NCBI GenBank assembly: GCA_034190875.2
Contig: CM067354.1
Location: forward strand, 45,798,245 to 45,862,244
Direction: 5' to 3'
Length of the DNA: 64,000 nt
From: Urechis unicinctus
Lineage: Eukaryota; Annelida; Polychaeta; Xenopneusta; Urechidae
The notes beneath the pieces are model-generated. The model saw nothing but the letters and a program-made list of their open reading frames with translations, made no database searches and was not told the origin of the DNA. Shown here one piece after another: positions 36,270-50,734 of this stretch. Both the position numbers and the translations under genes were made by a program. Numbering within the stretch: position 1 is the first letter of the stretch; every line of letters starts with the position of its first letter.

Positions 36270-36655
36270 CCTGCCAACCCGCCGTCCAAGAAAGGTTAAT
36301 AGATAAGATCGATCTGATTAACCAGCAGCCTTCTAAGATAAATGGAAAAAACAGTGACATACAAGTGGATGATGTTGAAAAAGATAAAAATGCAAATAGT
36401 ATCCAAGGGCAAGGCACCACCAGCCGATTGACTGGACCAGGCCATTCCAGCCTCTCGTCTAGGCGAAATCCGGGCCAGAGTAGTGTGTTGCAGATACGGC
36501 CCTCAAAAGGACCGCTCCACTCAACCACTTGGATCCCATTGTTCACCGACACGAGTCGCACCACACGGCCAAGAGGTTGCCCCCTATTAGTCGCCTCTTA
36601 CGACATACAGGAGGATATAGTGGGCCCGTTCTTCCCCACGCACCCACAGGGGGTA
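36270..36655 (+). mobile_element. SINE-like dispersed repeat, copy A
   Basis: Shares long stretches with 49110-49500, including ccattccagcctctcgtcta, cctcaaaaggaccgctccac and the core gtcgcctcttacgacatac. It ends with gtgggcccgttcttcccc. The head segment (gattaaccagcagccttcta) matches the start of copies B and C. No coding capacity. The same core is widespread in molluscan genomes, as I remember it. Confidence 0.75.
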
Positions 36656-36985
36656 ACAGTTGTTGTTGGACCCAATAATTTTAGTTGTATAGAAAATTGT
36701 GGATCTGGCGCAGCTTACTTAATTCAACCAACGGGGGCGATTTCCGCTTATACGGGGTTTTCCATTGTTGCTCACGGTCACTTTTGTTGTTTTCTATGGT
36801 GACCCCCAACAGGGCTACGCGGCTCATAAACAATTACAGGGCTGAAAGGCGGGTCGGTCCGACCCCCAACGGGCCCCACTCCATGCTGGTAAATTAACGT
36901 GACCACAGGCTAGGGTGTATACGCCGTTCGTGGCTATCCACGGGGAGAGTGACACCTTGTTGACGTGCAGCCCATATATATTGTG
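36656..36985. other. Spacer between SINE copy A and the Polinton relic
   Basis: Holds a self-complementary cluster around 36855-36885 (gggtcggtccgacccc). No gene recognised. Confidence 0.4.
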
Positions 36986-36989
36986 ACCA

Positions 36990-38700
36990 TCACTGCGTAG
37001 CATGTTCATCTATGGCGGAACTGCTTCTGTGTGAACAGAGACTCGTGTTGTAGGTGCACCTTCACTACAAGCTTCCTCACTCCCTTTGGCTTTTTTATCT
37101 CCCCCGCGTCAGACATCAGGATCGAATACATCTTTTGGCGCAAACCCACATACTCCTTGATAGGCACATCAGCGCACTCATTCTTCATTTTCCCCAGGAC
37201 GTTCTTATTGGTGTCTGTGTGGAGTATGTGATCAGGTCAGTTGGTGCTGGTGTCAAAGTGGGTGAGGTCCGCCTGCATGTCCACGTAAACGTCAGCTGTG
37301 CGGATCTCCATAAGTCCGTGTCTGTGTGTAGCAGGCACAGATCGCTACCACACTGGACTTCATTGTGTTGTTATAGAAGTCGTAAACCAGGTGCTTGGAG
37401 AGGTCGAGTATGCACATGCCTATATACACATGGCGGGTTAGCACTAGGCGCATATGCAGTGACGAGCATAGACGGGACTGGCAACAAGCCAGCGTATTTT
37501 TTTCCCATTCTGCTGAGCGCACGATCTTAGCATTGACTCGCCTTGTCAGATTCTCCATTGTCTTTCCGAACACGGAGTTGTTCATCAGTTCGTACAGGTC
37601 CTCTCTCAAAGTCGATGGTAGCATCTTTACGTAGGTATGTGTCCATTCTAATGTAGGGCTCCATCCATGGGCTTTGGTCGAATGAGAGCACACGGTGTAT
37701 CTCATTTTCAATTATTACGGCGATAGGTAGAGCTTGAGGTTCCTGTAGTGTATCACACACTTCTCTGTTGCATTGGTTGGGTACCAGCTTCTCGACCTCC
37801 ACGGTGCTTCTAAATTCTGATAGTCTGACAACAATTCACTTGGCACAGCCATTCGCTCTGGCGCTAGTGTATACTCGTTGTGCGCATCGTGGATCTCTGC
37901 AGGATATTCCAGATCTACTTTGAGTATATATCCGGTTTTGGCATCGTCAAGATGGTCTTGTATCTGCAGATTGGCTGGCTGCTCCACCCACTCAATCGTC
38001 CCAGTTGGGTAGGGGCTGACTCATCGCCCAGCCATACAGGTTGCTTGCTTCGAGGTACTGGATGTAGCTCGCTGGCTTATCCTTGTCAAAGCCCTCCATG
38101 TATGGGTTATTAGTTTTAGCGTGGCGGCATGATACCATGCTTATCCCATCGCGTAGGCCCTTCTCTATGAACAGGCGTTTGTCATAGTCGGTCAGCAACC
38201 CAAGCAAAACACCTGTGCAGGGCTCGCAAGAATTTCTCCACTTCGTTAGGTCCTCTGTATACCATTGGGGGTTTGGTCTGACCATCGCACCAGACGACTA
38301 CATAGCCGTAACTGCTAGGCAAATCCTATACTTAGTTTACCTTACCTACCGATCCAACAACGTTTAGGGCTAGGTTAGGCACATGCTTCTCTACCTTCTC
38401 AAGCTGCGACACTGGTAATGGAAACTCTACGCCTTTACCATCTAGCAAGTCTAAAAGCTACAGAATGTTATATTTAGATGGTCGCTCTGTGTCTTAAACG
38501 ACTGGGTACATAGCCGATTCAATAGACCATAGCAGGCAATAGTCGTCTTTGTTCTTCACGTTTATGATCGCCTTCTGAGCTGCCTTCACACTCGGTAGCG
38601 GCAGGTAGGAGCCACCTTTTAATGGCTGGTAGTGGGCAATGTCGATCCACAGAGTTGCAAATGACTCAAACTCCCAGCTGGAACCTCTATTGGTACACTC
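36990..38700 (-). pseudogene. Polinton/Maverick-type DNA polymerase B relic
   Basis: Fragments of a protein-primed family B DNA polymerase lie in consecutive order on the minus strand but in different frames. From the N-terminal side they are: ESFATLWID with KDDYCLLWSIESAMYP (about 38690-38500), SYIQYLEASNLYGWAM (38285-37992), GYILKVDLEYPAEIHDAH (37987-37715), HRVLSFDQSPW (37802-37527), ELMNNSVFGKTMEN with GMCILDLSKHLVYDFYNN (37711-37292), and EYVGLRQKMYSILM (37188-37006). Multiple frameshifts and stops make it inactive. No capsid, integrase or ATPase fragment was recognised nearby, and no terminal repeats were found, so it is a fragment. Confidence 0.85.
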
Positions 38701-38752
38701 AAGAGTGTTTATGTGCCGTTAAACCCTATACTTACTTTACCTTACCCGACGG
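38700..38752 (-). repeat. SINE head fragment
   Basis: On the minus strand this reads ggtaaggtaaagtaagtata then gggtttaacggcacataaac, matching the head of copy C at about 49110-49150. A shorter relative (ggtaaactaagtatagg) lies at about 38315-38345 inside the Polinton relic. Confidence 0.6.
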
Positions 38753-39405
38753 GCCGCTTAATTATGCACGAACTGAATTGTGCATAATTAACGCCGCATT
38801 TATGCAAATTACTTTTGGTGTTTCGGCGTCTGCATGGATGACTGCGTGTTAATGATATGATTGGATACTTCACAACACTGATACAAGGATAACACGTTAA
38901 CCTTGATCAACAGAACAAATGATTCGGGGCAAGTGCCTTACCTAGTAATAACTACAGGCACTCGAGTCTTAACACGCCCAATCTCTCTGGTGGCTTATAT
39001 TCAAAGTTATGCTTGGCAAGGTATGTGCTCTGCTGCACAGCCACCCTCGCCTCTAATATAAATTGTCGGCTTTGGATGAAGGTCGCTTTAAGACTCCAGT
39101 GTCTGAGCACGTCCATGTGTAATCATGTAAGTGGTCAAATTAGGCTTGATACTGCATTTGCCGTGACACTTAACTACTGTTGTACTGAGCTAAACTATAT
39201 CTCTGGTTTGCAATATTAAGGCTGTATTTGATAACCCCAGTTAACGTTTTCGGTTAATACTGAACGTGGATAGTTCTATCATTTTGCCAAATTAGGCATA
39301 CAAAATGTATAGCTCATGGGACAATGCGGTTTCCCTTCGCTTGGAATCCTTGAGCTGTAACTGTTATACAAATGAATGCGTTGATGGCTGTCTTGGCTGG
39401 AGAAG
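38753..39405 (+). promoter_or_regulatory. Upstream region and likely 5' UTR of the MFSD4-like gene
   Basis: About 650 bases without coding frames. The promoter must lie here or further upstream, but I see no decisive motif. Confidence 0.3.
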
Positions 39406-41898
<2,493 letters not shown>

Positions 41899-44800
41899 TG
41901 TTGACCAGGCTTTCGTGTTTCCCATAAATCCCAGTCGTTTGCAATACGCCCCATGTGAATACACGATTGGAGATCAAATTGACCTGATTAAGCATGTTTA
42001 CTTTTGATTTACAGTGAAACTGTAGCATGAATGTTGATGTACAAAACTAAAATCTAAGACATTATGCACTATACATTCAATGTAACATAACTACATATCT
42101 CAAGGTGCAGCACCATATGTCCCTAGATTGTACCTTACTGGTACATCAGGTGCAGCCGTTTCTAATTGCCTCTCTGGTTCTTGCTTGAAGCACATCAAGC
42201 CAGCCTTTGTTATTGTTGGCATCGGCACTAACGACATACCTTAAACGTTGCTTCAAGCATCATCGAGCTTGCTATCACGTTCTCATTTGTTACACTTTTA
42301 GTGGCAACCACCCTGACAATATCCGTGCCACGTCTGTCGTAACGCTATCTTGTCCACGCCGCTAACTTGTCCAAAGCAGAGTACATCATCTCCGTGATAC
42401 ACCGTTCGTGTAAATGCTGGAAAAATGGTAAGATCGTATCTATTCGGTCCTTGCCAAAACGTCCCAACATCACTGAATATCTGATATGGGAGCTCGCCGC
42501 TAACTCGTCCAACTTGACTGAGCCTATATCTGGCTCACTAGGCTTCAACAAACTATCAGGCTTATCTTTCAGACTCATTTCCAGTATGTCTCTGCCTCAT
42601 TGATGTCCTACAATCACTACATGAAGCCTACGCGATCTCACCAACTTGGACAAGATAGCGTTAAGTGAAGATTCCGCTGCCGCTAACTTGTCCAACTCGA
42701 CTGAGCCTATATCTGCCTCACTAGGCTGTCATGGGTTCATTTACAACAATAATATAAAATGGCTCAGATTATTTGATACAGTGACTTTGATGAAAAACAA
42801 CACAGATAGGGTTAAGCAGCCACTTCGCTTTTTATTTTGAAAAAGGAAAATACGCCGAGGTTTGAAGACTGTCTGTAAATCAAGAGGATAGAGCGAAAAA
42901 TAATTGTTTGCGTTTTTTTTAAATATTCAACACTGTGACATCTAACTGTAAGACATTAGACAACTGATAAACTCGTATCATTTAAGCAATGAAAGTATAA
43001 ACCACTGGCTATGCAACACGCTCTATTTGATATCGAGACGATCAGCCTCTTCGTACAAAATGTCCTTGGTGCACATTAGTGTGGCAATGCAGACTCTTTC
43101 AAGACCACTTTTAGTTTCCGACGAATACCCTACACCACAGAAAAACCAATCGAGCTCGGCGATTTATAAACCAGTTTAAGTGGTCTGTCTCAAAGAAATG
43201 AGGCATTGGATGATCGTGTTATTCTCAACATAGAAGCAGCTCAGAACCTACCCCTGATGTTCCTCAACAGCTCGCTGTAGGGATCGGCTCATCGTAAGTC
43301 GACACGATAAATGATAAACGATGCTAAAATATTCAATAAGAAACGAAATCAGCCAAGAGAGAGGCACACCTTTGTTTTCGCGTCAGGTAAATGTCCACTA
43401 ATCTATCAGATAGGGACGAGAAATCCTAAGACAATAAGAATGGTTTTAATGTCTTACATCGAAATAATGCAAGGTAATATAAATAACAATAGAATCCAGA
43501 GAGCTGATTTGCAGTCTTATGTAAACTCCAAAAGGTTATTGATTAGCAACTCTTTTGAAAAGAACACCAGCGCATTAACCTTCATAGTCCTTGGATAGTC
43601 ATGCAGGAATTGCAGGTGCCTCGATCCGTACCATTTTAGCAATGCAACAACACATTATCCATTCTAACACATGCTGATCACAAAACGTGGAATATTTATT
43701 TATTAGACGATGTTGTACCACATGCATGACAGGTCACTGCAATTACAATGTTAAATATTCCAAAGAACGAGATGATGTTTACTATTCTACAATCATTGGC
43801 CGTTTAATGTCAAACCAGAGTGTTTCCCGTTCTCCGTTGTACTGCTGGGTGCCATAATTCCCTTCAGTAGCTGATCTTAAACAGGACATTACAGTGAATG
43901 CAAATGAGGCATTTTCGAAAGGTCTGAAGTTTAAACAGTCAGTGTGAGTAACACAACGATTTTCTTTGAGGTCTTGTTGCTATCATGCAATGCATCCTGA
44001 CTAAGGTGATGGTTGACCAAACACAATCAACATATAAGGAAAGCAACAAGGTGCCGACCATGTGCCGTCCAGTAATATATTACACGAGTATCCATTTTCA
44101 TGATTTCAGAATGGGCCGCCGCCATATCCCAGCCTTATATCTAAATTTGGGAACATTATAAAAACAGACACACAGAGTGATCCCTTAAATTAACGTGGGA
44201 GATATCCAACTTGCTAGGACTGGTGCATGCGTTTAAAGAGCTGCAAGAGAGATCGATATGTTTTTGGTGCTCACTGATAGATAAAAACAATATTGTGATT
44301 CTCATTCAAAGCCTTCTATCCAGTGATCGGTAGTAATTCGGAATACGTACTGAATTCGAAAATCCGTTAACACCGTCATCGTCAAGGAATTCAACTGCAT
44401 GTTTTATGTCGGAAAGTATAGCTGGACCTGAGAAGTGGCCTTTCCTATCTGTTAAAGTAGAAACAGGCTGAATGAGTGGCTGGACGATGTCAGCACTATT
44501 CCCGTCCCTGATTGAAAGGATAGTATAGACCGGCGCGGGAGGGGGGGGGGGAGGGGATCAACTTTAGTAGGAAAGTGTGGTTAAGTAAGGTGGACATGAG
44601 TCTGTTGGCATCAGGGAACGTGAGGGTAAGGCCAGAAACTCCGCGAACCACTCGGAAACAGGTTTTCTTTACGGTCGGGAAGTTGCTATCGGGTTGGCGC
44701 AGGGTAGGGTCAGTTAGCGTGAGGAGCCCAGGGTAAGGGGGCTATCTTCTCCTTATGGTGTTCATCTTTTTGTTTCGAGCAAGGGGCATCAAGGACCCGA

Positions 44801-44950
44801 GGGAAAGGGGGATATCTTACCGGAAGGCCTTCAACGCACTAAACCACAAAAATCGCCCACTAGTCAGGTTTGGAAGCCAGTTAATGTTCCCATGCAGGTG
44901 CCTCCCAGCCAGCCCCCCTCGTACTATGAAGAAAAGCACACCGGAGTGAG
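41899..44950. other. Repeat-containing spacer after the MFSD4-like gene
   Basis: No AATAAA close to the TAA was noted. Between 42280 and 42750 lie pieces of a dispersed repeat: gctaacttgtcca motifs and a 47-base segment repeated at 42498 and 42682 (both contain gactgagcctatatctg). A G-run lies at 44541-44560. The stretch 42840-44500 shows nothing I recognise. Confidence 0.45.
42338..42373 (+). repeat. Dispersed repeat block, plus copy
   Basis: The block gctatcttgtccacgccgct followed by aacttgtcca recurs in reverse complement at 50735-50770 with one mismatch that I can see. Both copies have related flanks containing ggcaaccaccctgacaatat-type sequence. Confidence 0.75.
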
Positions 44951-46990
44951 TGAGTGGGTGAGTATAGGGTAACGAAGGTAAACTACCAATGGAGCCAGCT
45001 GGCGACGGTCACTAAGCTGCAGCAGCAGTATGTACTGGAGATCAGGAACAGGTTCCAAATACTGCAGGAGGACAAGGACATCTCTGTAGATCACAAGCGC
45101 TTCGCCGAGGTTAACCAAACAGCTGCGGAGGCATGTCTGGCACAAGTCCCCAGGGTACGACGGAAGGAGCAGTGTTTGGACCCTAGGGTTGTGAAGGCAA
45201 GGGACCTCGTACAAGAGTTATCTGGTAAATCGCCAGGTAGAGGAGTGGAGAGAGGCCTACAAGCTGAGGAAAGAAGAGTTGTACCAAGTCTATGCAGAAA
45301 TACAACAGCAGGAACTGACACAGAAGATCAAAGGCGTGGAGGAGGCACATATGAACCACAGGCACGGACAAAGCTGGAGACTCATAAACGAGGTATCAAG
45401 GAGAAAACCAGCTCAATCGTCCAAGATTAAGGGGCAAAATGATAGGGAAAGAGTGGCTGCGTGGCAATCACACTTTGAGAAGCTGCTTGGCAGTCCACCG
45501 GAGGTAGACAATGAAGATGAGCCCATCTCCCAGGTCTTCCAAGAACTTCCCATACCAGACGGTCCAATCTCCATGGAAGAATACCTGAAGGCCAAGCGCA
45601 TCATCAAGTGGGGCAAGAGCTGCGATGAAGATGGAGTGACCCCAGAAGTTTTGAAGTTTGTCCAGGTGGATGATATCGCTCTCAGCTTCATAAAAAGAGC
45701 ATATGCTACTGGAGCACTACCAGCACTCTGGAGCACCCTTAATATTGTTCCGATCCCCAAGTCCGGTGACCTCACCAAGACGGACAACTATCGAGATATC
45801 AGCCTAAGTCCTCTTCTCGCCAAGACCTACTACAGGATTCTGCTTTACAGATTGATACCTGTTCTAGATCCTCAGCTCAGAACTTCGCAGAATGGCTTTC
45901 GGCAGAAGCGCACAACTGTCCAGCAGATAATTGCGCTCAGGAGAATACTGGAAGGAGTGAAGGAGGGAAGACTACCAGCAGTGCTCACCTTCATCAATTT
46001 CCGCAAGGCCTTCGACACCGTGCACAGAGGAAAATTAATATCTATTCTTCGTGCCTATGGCATCCCAGAGAAGGTGGTCCAGGCAATTGCAGCGGGTTAC
46101 AGGGTAACTCGGGCAAAGATGCTCTCTCCAGATGGTGAGACCCCGTATTTCGATATACAAGCAGGAGTACTCCAGGGCGACACACTGGCCCCCTTTCTAT
46201 TTGTTCTAGCCTTTGACTATGCATTGAGGCAGGCAATTGACGGCAAGGAGGAACAACTGGGTTTCACACTCTCCCCAGGAAAAGCCGGCGGGTCGGACCA
46301 GTCATGGTGAACGACCTTGACTATGCTGACGATATTGGCCTCATATCTGACACAACAGAAAAAGCACAGGCGCTGTTGCTAGCAGTGGAATCAGAGTGCA
46401 AGAAGATCGGCCTTCATCTCAATGCCAAAAAGAGTAAAGTGCTTGCCTCCAACGTCGAGGACACGACTGTCGTCACTGGCGATGGAGCAGTGCTTTAATT
46501 ACCTCGGGGCCTACATCGCCTTCACAGAGAAGAAGCTGTGCGACACACTCAATGAAGAAGGTGTGTAAGGCCAAGCTCAGCGACGACCTCAGAAGGCGAC
46601 TCTTCGTGGCAACAGTCGAGTCAGTACTGTTCTACGGCGCTGAAACATGGACCTTAACTGTACAGCAAGAGAAATCCCTTGATGGTGTCTATACCAGGAT
46701 GCTGCGCATGGCGCTTGACGTTACCTGGAAAGACCATGTACACAACAATGACCTGTATGGTGACCTTCCGCGTATCTCATTAAAGATCAGGCCACTGCAT
46801 TCGACACCCGGAGCTGGCAGCTCATCACACAATCTAGTGGGAGCCAAATCAGGGAACTAGCAGAAGGGGACGGCGACGAGCCACATTCATCGACACTTTG
46901 CGGCGGGATGTTGGCCTCAGTGACAAAGGGAATATGAGGACCCTAATGCTGGACAGGGAAGAGTGGAGAGCTGCGACCAAGTCCAGAGTT
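44950..46990 (+). mobile_element. Degenerate non-LTR retrotransposon
   Basis: A pre-RT linker (44954-45230: RNRFQILQEDKD, ARDLVQELSG) shifts frame near 45230 into the RT frame (45279-46310) with PIPKSGDLTKTDNYRDISL, NGFRQKRTTVQQI, motif A and QAGVLQGDTLAPFLF. Motif C (LDYADDIGLISD) continues in another frame at 46304-46498, and the C-terminal part (VESVLFYGAETWTLT) is at 46552-46860. Motif A reads FINFRKAFDTV: Asn replaces the first, catalytic, Asp expected in the family. Frameshifts plus this change make it inactive. No endonuclease domain was recognised upstream. Confidence 0.88.
45279..46310 (+). pseudogene. Reverse transcriptase ORF with mutated catalytic motif A
   Basis: 343 codons of a non-LTR reverse transcriptase. 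The finger region and motif B are well kept, while motif A carries Asn for the metal-binding Asp (near 45997-46000), and the frame breaks just before motif C. The upstream and downstream frames supply the missing neighbouring parts. Confidence 0.85.
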
Positions 46991-47959
46991 GGTTTCAATT
47001 AGGGTTTATGCATGTAGTTCACGGATAAAAGGGGACTGTTTGGTACCTGAACACCTACACAATATGGTTGATGCCTCTAAATTACACGTTGTTGGTGGAT
47101 TACGAGGATGCGTATGCCAGCGACGATTATGACATTGGGAATACCAGGCCAATCATGCGTAGGATGAAAAGAACTCCAGAATATTTCATTAGTGAAGAAG
47201 AGGTCCACGTAATGGACATACTAGAGGCCGGGGTCATTCAAGAGATTACCTCAGAATGCACCTGTTCTCATATGGCGGAGGGGTAGATCCGTGCACTGCT
47301 GCGTGGATTACGTGGTACTGAATGATGTCACCAACAAGGATGAGTTTCCCTTCCACTATTAGATGAGTGCCTGGACACCTTAGCAGGTAAAATCTGCTTC
47401 ACCAGACTGGATGCCAATTCCGCATATTGGCCTGTAAAAATAGAGCCAGAAGACAGGAGGAAAACTGTATTTGCCACCAAGTATGGCCTATTTGAACATG
47501 CTCAAGTAGGGTTTGGGTTGTGTTCCCGCTACCTTTGCTGGAGAAATGGACCTAATATTATGGGGTTAAATAAGAACACCAGTCTAGCGTTCCTTGGTGA
47601 TATCCTTGTCCTAGGGTCTTGTTGTGATGATCACATGCAAAACTTAAGAGAGACCTTGGCCCGGTTCAGGAAGTAGTGTTTTAAATTATAACCAATAAAG
47701 TGTGTTTTACCGGAAATAGAAAATGTCACAACATGACACCCAAGTGGTCAGGGAATGGCCGGAACCCAAGCGACCTAAAGATGTGAAAAGGCTCTTGGGC
47801 TCAGCCAATAAGCAAAGAGCCTTCATCAAGGAATTCGCCTATCTACCACTGTACCGGGTGATAGGTTAGAAGGATTAACACTGGGACAATTCATAGCACT
47901 GAAAGATACACAAACCACACCGCCCTTCCTCACATTACCCAATAGGGAAGGTTGACTTC

Positions 47960-48349
47960 ATACTGGACACAGATGCATCTAATGTGGCTATCAGAGCTGA
48001 GCTGTGCCAGTTGCAGAACGAGGAAGTGAGGGTTGTAGCTTATATATATGGGAGCCACGCTCTAACCAAAGAGCAATGCAGGCATTGTACCACGAGGTTG
48101 AAGGTACTGGCTGTGGTGAGGTTCACACGGCAGTTTAGACGCTACCTGCAAGGACGACCATTCACCATACGCACAGATCATGCAAGTTTAATTTGGCTAT
48201 TGAAGTTTAAAGAGCCACAGGGGAAGCAGGCAAGGTGGATGGAGGAATTGTCACAGTACAACATGATCCTCAAACACTGGGATGGCGGGAAACATGGCAA
48301 TGCGGATGCTTTATCTAGGAGGCCCCCGAGAACAATAAGGTTGCCATGA
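47960..48349 (+). pseudogene. Gypsy RNase H fragment
   Basis: Well-preserved RNase H of a Ty3/Gypsy element, ending in the typical NADALSR motif. The first Asp (LDTDASNVA) lies just before 47984 in the same frame. It is the best-conserved piece of the relic. Confidence 0.85.
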
Positions 48350-48420
48350 ATATGCGGCTGGAGCCAAATTGTGTGATCTGAGTAGACGGTAGATGAAGCT
48401 CAGAGCAATACGGGCAGCAG

Positions 48421-48590
48421 AGAAGTGTGAGTGAGTGGATGAGTTTCGGGTTTAACGGCACACCAGCACTAAGTTTGACCTGATTAAGCAGCCGCCTTCT
48501 AGGATAAATTGAAAATAGACGGAAAAACAGAAGGATACAGGGGGCCTATTCTACCCCAGGACCCACGAGGGGTGCAGCAGGGAAGAGGTA
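48421..48590 (+). mobile_element. SINE-like repeat, copy B (internally deleted)
   Basis: Starts gtgagtgagtggatgagttt, continues gggtttaacggcacaccagc and agcagccgccttctaggata, then jumps directly to the 3' part (gggggcctattctaccccag). The roughly 280-base middle seen in copies A and C, with the gtcgcctcttacgac core, is absent. Confidence 0.7.
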
Positions 48591-48773
48591 GCGTACGGAA
48601 ATGCCACGGACTAAATCAGTAAAGGCAGTTTACAGAGGGAACCGGAAGGGGAGGTTGGGGAACAGGTCATTAATATGCTCAATGTTCCAGCCCCAAACCT
48701 GTGTGCGAGGACGTGGGAAGGATGGGCGAGCTGTTGGCAAGACAGGAGAGGAGCCACGGCTAGTGTGGGATCC

Positions 48774-48775
<2 letters not shown>

Positions 48776-48803
<28 letters not shown>
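48776..48803. repeat. Poly-G homopolymer run
   Basis: About 28 consecutive G bases. A likely site of sequencing and assembly error and a potential G-quadruplex former. Confidence 0.85.
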
Positions 48804-48804
<1 letters not shown>

Positions 48805-49109
48805 TGAATACCTATCTCGTCCACGACCCATCGCCCATTGCTGTTACTCGACAGGGAGCAGTGACATTAATATCTTGTTACTTTGTGACTGATGCGGATC
48901 TTCTGTGCTTGCAGAATCCATCGTGCTGGGGATTCTCCACTGCACATATATGGGCGGCATAATGAGCCTGGTTTTTGAGTCATCAAAATCGTACTAGATG
49001 AATAAAGATGATGCATTTCAATGATGGAATTAACTATAAGCAGAAGAAAGATACACAGGAGAATGACCTGGTGGTGTCCAGTAACATGCGAGCACTGGTT
49101 TTGGAGTAT

Positions 49110-49500
49110 AAGGTAAGGTTAGTATAGGGTTTAACGGCACACCAACACTAGTGTGTTATATGGTGCAAGGAAATATTAATTGATAAGAATGACCTTATTA
49201 AGCAGCCGCCTTCTATGATAAATGAAAATGGAGATGGAAAGGATAAAAATGGAAACGATTATCCTAGGGCAAGTCACCGCCAGCAGATTGACTGAACCAT
49301 GCCATTCCAGCCTCTCGTCTAGGCGAAATCCGGGGCGGGGTAGTGTGTTGCAGATATGGCCCTCAAAAGGACCGCTCCACTCAACCACATGGATCCATTG
49401 TCCACCGACACGAGTCGCAACCCACGGCCAACAGGTTGCCCCTATAAGTCGCCTCTTACGACATGCAGGAGGATACAGTGGGCATATTGTATCCCCGGAG
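49110..49500 (+). mobile_element. SINE-like repeat, copy C
   Basis: The head ggtaaggttagtatagggtt taacggcacaccaac is followed by the body shared with copy A and the core gtcgcctcttacgacatgca. It has inserted into the Gypsy relic, because integrase sequence resumes at about 49560. Confidence 0.78.
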
Positions 49501-49963
49501 GTTATGCAGGAATACCATGCTAGAGGCTTGATGGAGTGCGTCCACTGCGCAGGGTAATGAGTACATCCTGATTATGGTAGACCAATTCACAAAGTGGGTT
49601 GAGTGTATACTTCTACCACCACAAACTCCAGAGGTAACTGCTAGAGAAGCAGTGGACCAATTATTTAAAAGGTTCGCTTGCCCATTTCAGCTCTTTACAG
49701 ACCAGAGTCGAAGTTATTGACGGCAATGTGTGATACTCTCCACATCCATAAGACGCGTACGACATCCCGGTTGTCTGCAAATTGACAAGTTGAGAGATAC
49801 GAAATGACCCTTATGGACGCGGTGCTCCAATTGTGGAGGCCATCATTCACCAAGTGGTGATCGCCAAGGAAGGGAAAAACTCGCAGTGGTTTAGGATGTG
49901 GCGGAGAGGGCTGATTCCCTACAGCTCTATAGCGGATCCTGGCTGATTGAGCCTGTGTGAAAC

Positions 49964-50371
49964 ATGGGGAAGGGTAAGAAAACAGCGGCTGAGGAGCGGC
50001 TGGAAGTGAATGAGGGAATCTGTGGTCCAAGAATCCCTGAGGTGGGCCCTACCTCCATACATGACCTGCCAGCGTTATCAGAGGAGGGAATGCTGGTGGA
50101 GTTGTCCGGCAAGGAGGAGGAATTGAATGCTTCAGGTTCCTCCCCCGAGGCCGTTCCCCTCAAGGTCGCAGAGCAGATGTACGAAGCCCTTCGGTGGCGC
50201 CAAGGAAGCCACATAAGAGGCCAGGTGGCATGGTGTAGGCCCCTACTGCAGATCTTAGGGGCCGATTGTAGGTCCAGCCAACCACCTGTCCGGGGCAATG
50301 ACACAGAAGTGTGTACTAAAACAGTATATTTATATCTTCAACGGCATTTGAATTTAAGGTTGACTGAATAA
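49964..50371 (+). CDS. Unrecognised 135-codon ORF after the Gypsy integrase piece
   Basis: An ATG frame of 135 codons, acidic in its first half (KKTAAEERLEVNEG, SGKEEELNASG) with a later VAEQMYEALRWRQG. It follows the Gypsy integrase fragment on the same strand and may belong to that element or to an unrelated exon. I recognise no domain. It could be a chance frame. Confidence 0.25.
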   Translation: MGKGKKTAAEERLEVNEGICGPRIPEVGPTSIHDLPALSEEGMLVELSGKEEELNASGSSPEAVPLKVAEQMYEALRWRQGSHIRGQVAWCRPLLQILGADCRSSQPPVRGNDTEVCTKTVYLYLQRHLNLRLTE

Positions 50372-50734
50372 CCGTATAATGCCTTATAATCATCCTGCCT
50401 TGACTCAAAATAATACAAAGATGCAACATATATTGACATAAATGAGAACTAAGCCACGAAGCCTTTATATTGTCGTTCACGACCACGAAATACGGGAATA
50501 CAAATAACAGAAGTGGTTATAAGTTCCAAATAAACAAACGAATACAAAATAACAAGGCAGTCTTCCATAATTACCAAACTGCAGCAGGTCAAATACAATC
50601 ATGGAATGGAAGAGACCAGCGAACTAAAATTTTCAAAACTCATCTAATGGAACAAACAAACTAAATCGCACGACCAAAGAAAGTCGTGTCAATAAAACGT
50701 GTATCACAGAAATATTACCCAGCGCTGTATGCGG

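Larger units (their letters stand above)
47068..49720 (+). mobile_element. Ty3/Gypsy LTR-retrotransposon pol relic interrupted by SINEs
   Basis: In plus order: the RT start (RRMKRTPEYF...LEAGVIQEITS, 47150-47260), degraded RT (ATKYGLFEHAQVGFGLC near 47480; FLGDILVLG near 47590, where the family has a Y-x-D-D motif), RNase H (47960-48349: LCQLQNEEVRVVAY, FTIRTDHASLIWLLKFKEPQ, HGNADALSR), then integrase core (49560-49710: YILIMVDQFTKWVE, LFKRFACPFQLFTDQ). SINE copies at 48421-48590 and 49110-49500 and a poly-G run separate RNase H from integrase. No LTRs were recognised. Many stops; inactive. Confidence 0.85.

Noticed and set aside
48601-48962. Gly-rich and Pro-rich frames
   Set aside because: Created by the poly-G run.
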